Shown piece after piece: positions 5,305 to 5,397 of a stretch of 5,397 bases of DNA; within the stretch, counting starts at the first letter, position 1, and each line of letters opens with the position of its first letter. The position numbers and the translations under genes were made by a program. Where the stretch lies: the NCBI GenBank assembly GCA_019308705.1, contig JAFDHW010000184.1, forward strand, positions 1 through 5,397. The letters run 5' to 3'. A model generated the notes under the pieces. The model searched no databases. It had not been told where the DNA came from and saw nothing but the letters and a program-made list of their open reading frames with translations. This DNA comes from Deltaproteobacteria bacterium (GTDB taxonomy: Bacteria; Desulfobacterota; Desulfobacteria; Desulfobacterales; Desulfatibacillaceae).

Positions 5305-5397
5305 ATGCTGGTGACTCTCGTATCGTTCGCCTTTGTGCTGGGCGTGCTGGTCTTTGCCCACGAGCTGGGCCATTTCCTGGTGGCCCGGGCGTGCGGC
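5305..5397 (+). CDS. rseP: RseP-type site-2 intramembrane zinc metalloprotease, N-terminus (runs off window)
   Basis: Site-2 protease of the RseP/MmpA family (M50B), which cuts membrane-embedded substrates such as anti-sigma factors after a first cleavage and clears remnant signal peptides at the inner membrane. Only 31 codons are visible, but they are diagnostic: MLVTLVSFAFVLGVLVFAHE opens with a first hydrophobic membrane helix that carries the zinc motif HELGH (19-23: His19, Glu20, His23) followed by FLVARACG. The motif sits at nearly the same depth as in E. coli RseP (His22-His26). ATG 5305 is the first start codon in this frame after the TAA at 5161-5163 and gives the normal family N-terminus, although no Shine-Dalgarno site lies just before it. 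dxr followed by rseP is a common proteobacterial order. The PDZ domains and remaining helices would lie downstream and are not seen. Confidence 0.93.
   Translation, partial: MLVTLVSFAFVLGVLVFAHELGHFLVARACG

Overview
This window is a tightly packed, single-strand (+) housekeeping gene cluster from a GC-rich bacterium. Gene order is rpsB (3' end) - tsf - pyrH - frr - uppS - cdsA - dxr - rseP (5' end). Every gene is recognisable from its own conserved motifs. The gene order, the short EF-Ts, the strongly G/C-biased third codon positions and the general look of the proteins suggest a Desulfobacterota (former Deltaproteobacteria) sulfate-reducer-like organism, perhaps of the Desulfobacterales. That placement is inference from remembered gene order and protein style, not from a database search.

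Layout: positions 2-403 hold the C-terminal part of ribosomal protein S2 with an unusually long acidic, Ala/Glu/Pro-rich tail. A 72-base spacer with a perfect 7-bp GC hairpin (432-449) precedes tsf (476-1072). The tsf stop codon touches the pyrH start (1073-1789). A 30-base gap with a strong Shine-Dalgarno site leads to frr (1820-2377). uppS (2367-3113) probably starts at a TTG inside the last codons of frr. cdsA (3117-3935) follows after three bases, then a 55-base gap and dxr (3991-5136). A 168-base gap, by far the longest here, precedes rseP (5305 to the window end), whose HELGH zinc site is visible.

Functionally the cluster joins translation (S2, EF-Ts, ribosome recycling factor), pyrimidine nucleotide supply (UMP kinase) and envelope building. 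Dxr makes the MEP-pathway isoprenoid precursor that eventually feeds the undecaprenyl diphosphate synthase UppS. CdsA makes CDP-diacylglycerol for phospholipids. RseP is an intramembrane protease of envelope-stress signalling. Spacing and overlaps point to co-transcription and translational coupling through most of the cluster. The dxr-rseP gap is the one place where a separate promoter or RNA-level control would fit.

No mobile element, CRISPR array, tRNA or rRNA gene, or horizontally acquired island was seen. I found no convincing evidence of a novel system. The points worth a second look are small: the S2 tail, the rpsB-tsf hairpin, the TTG-started overlap, a substituted UMP kinase motif, and the dxr-rseP spacer with an AT-rich palindrome and a Shine-Dalgarno-like site that has no start codon.
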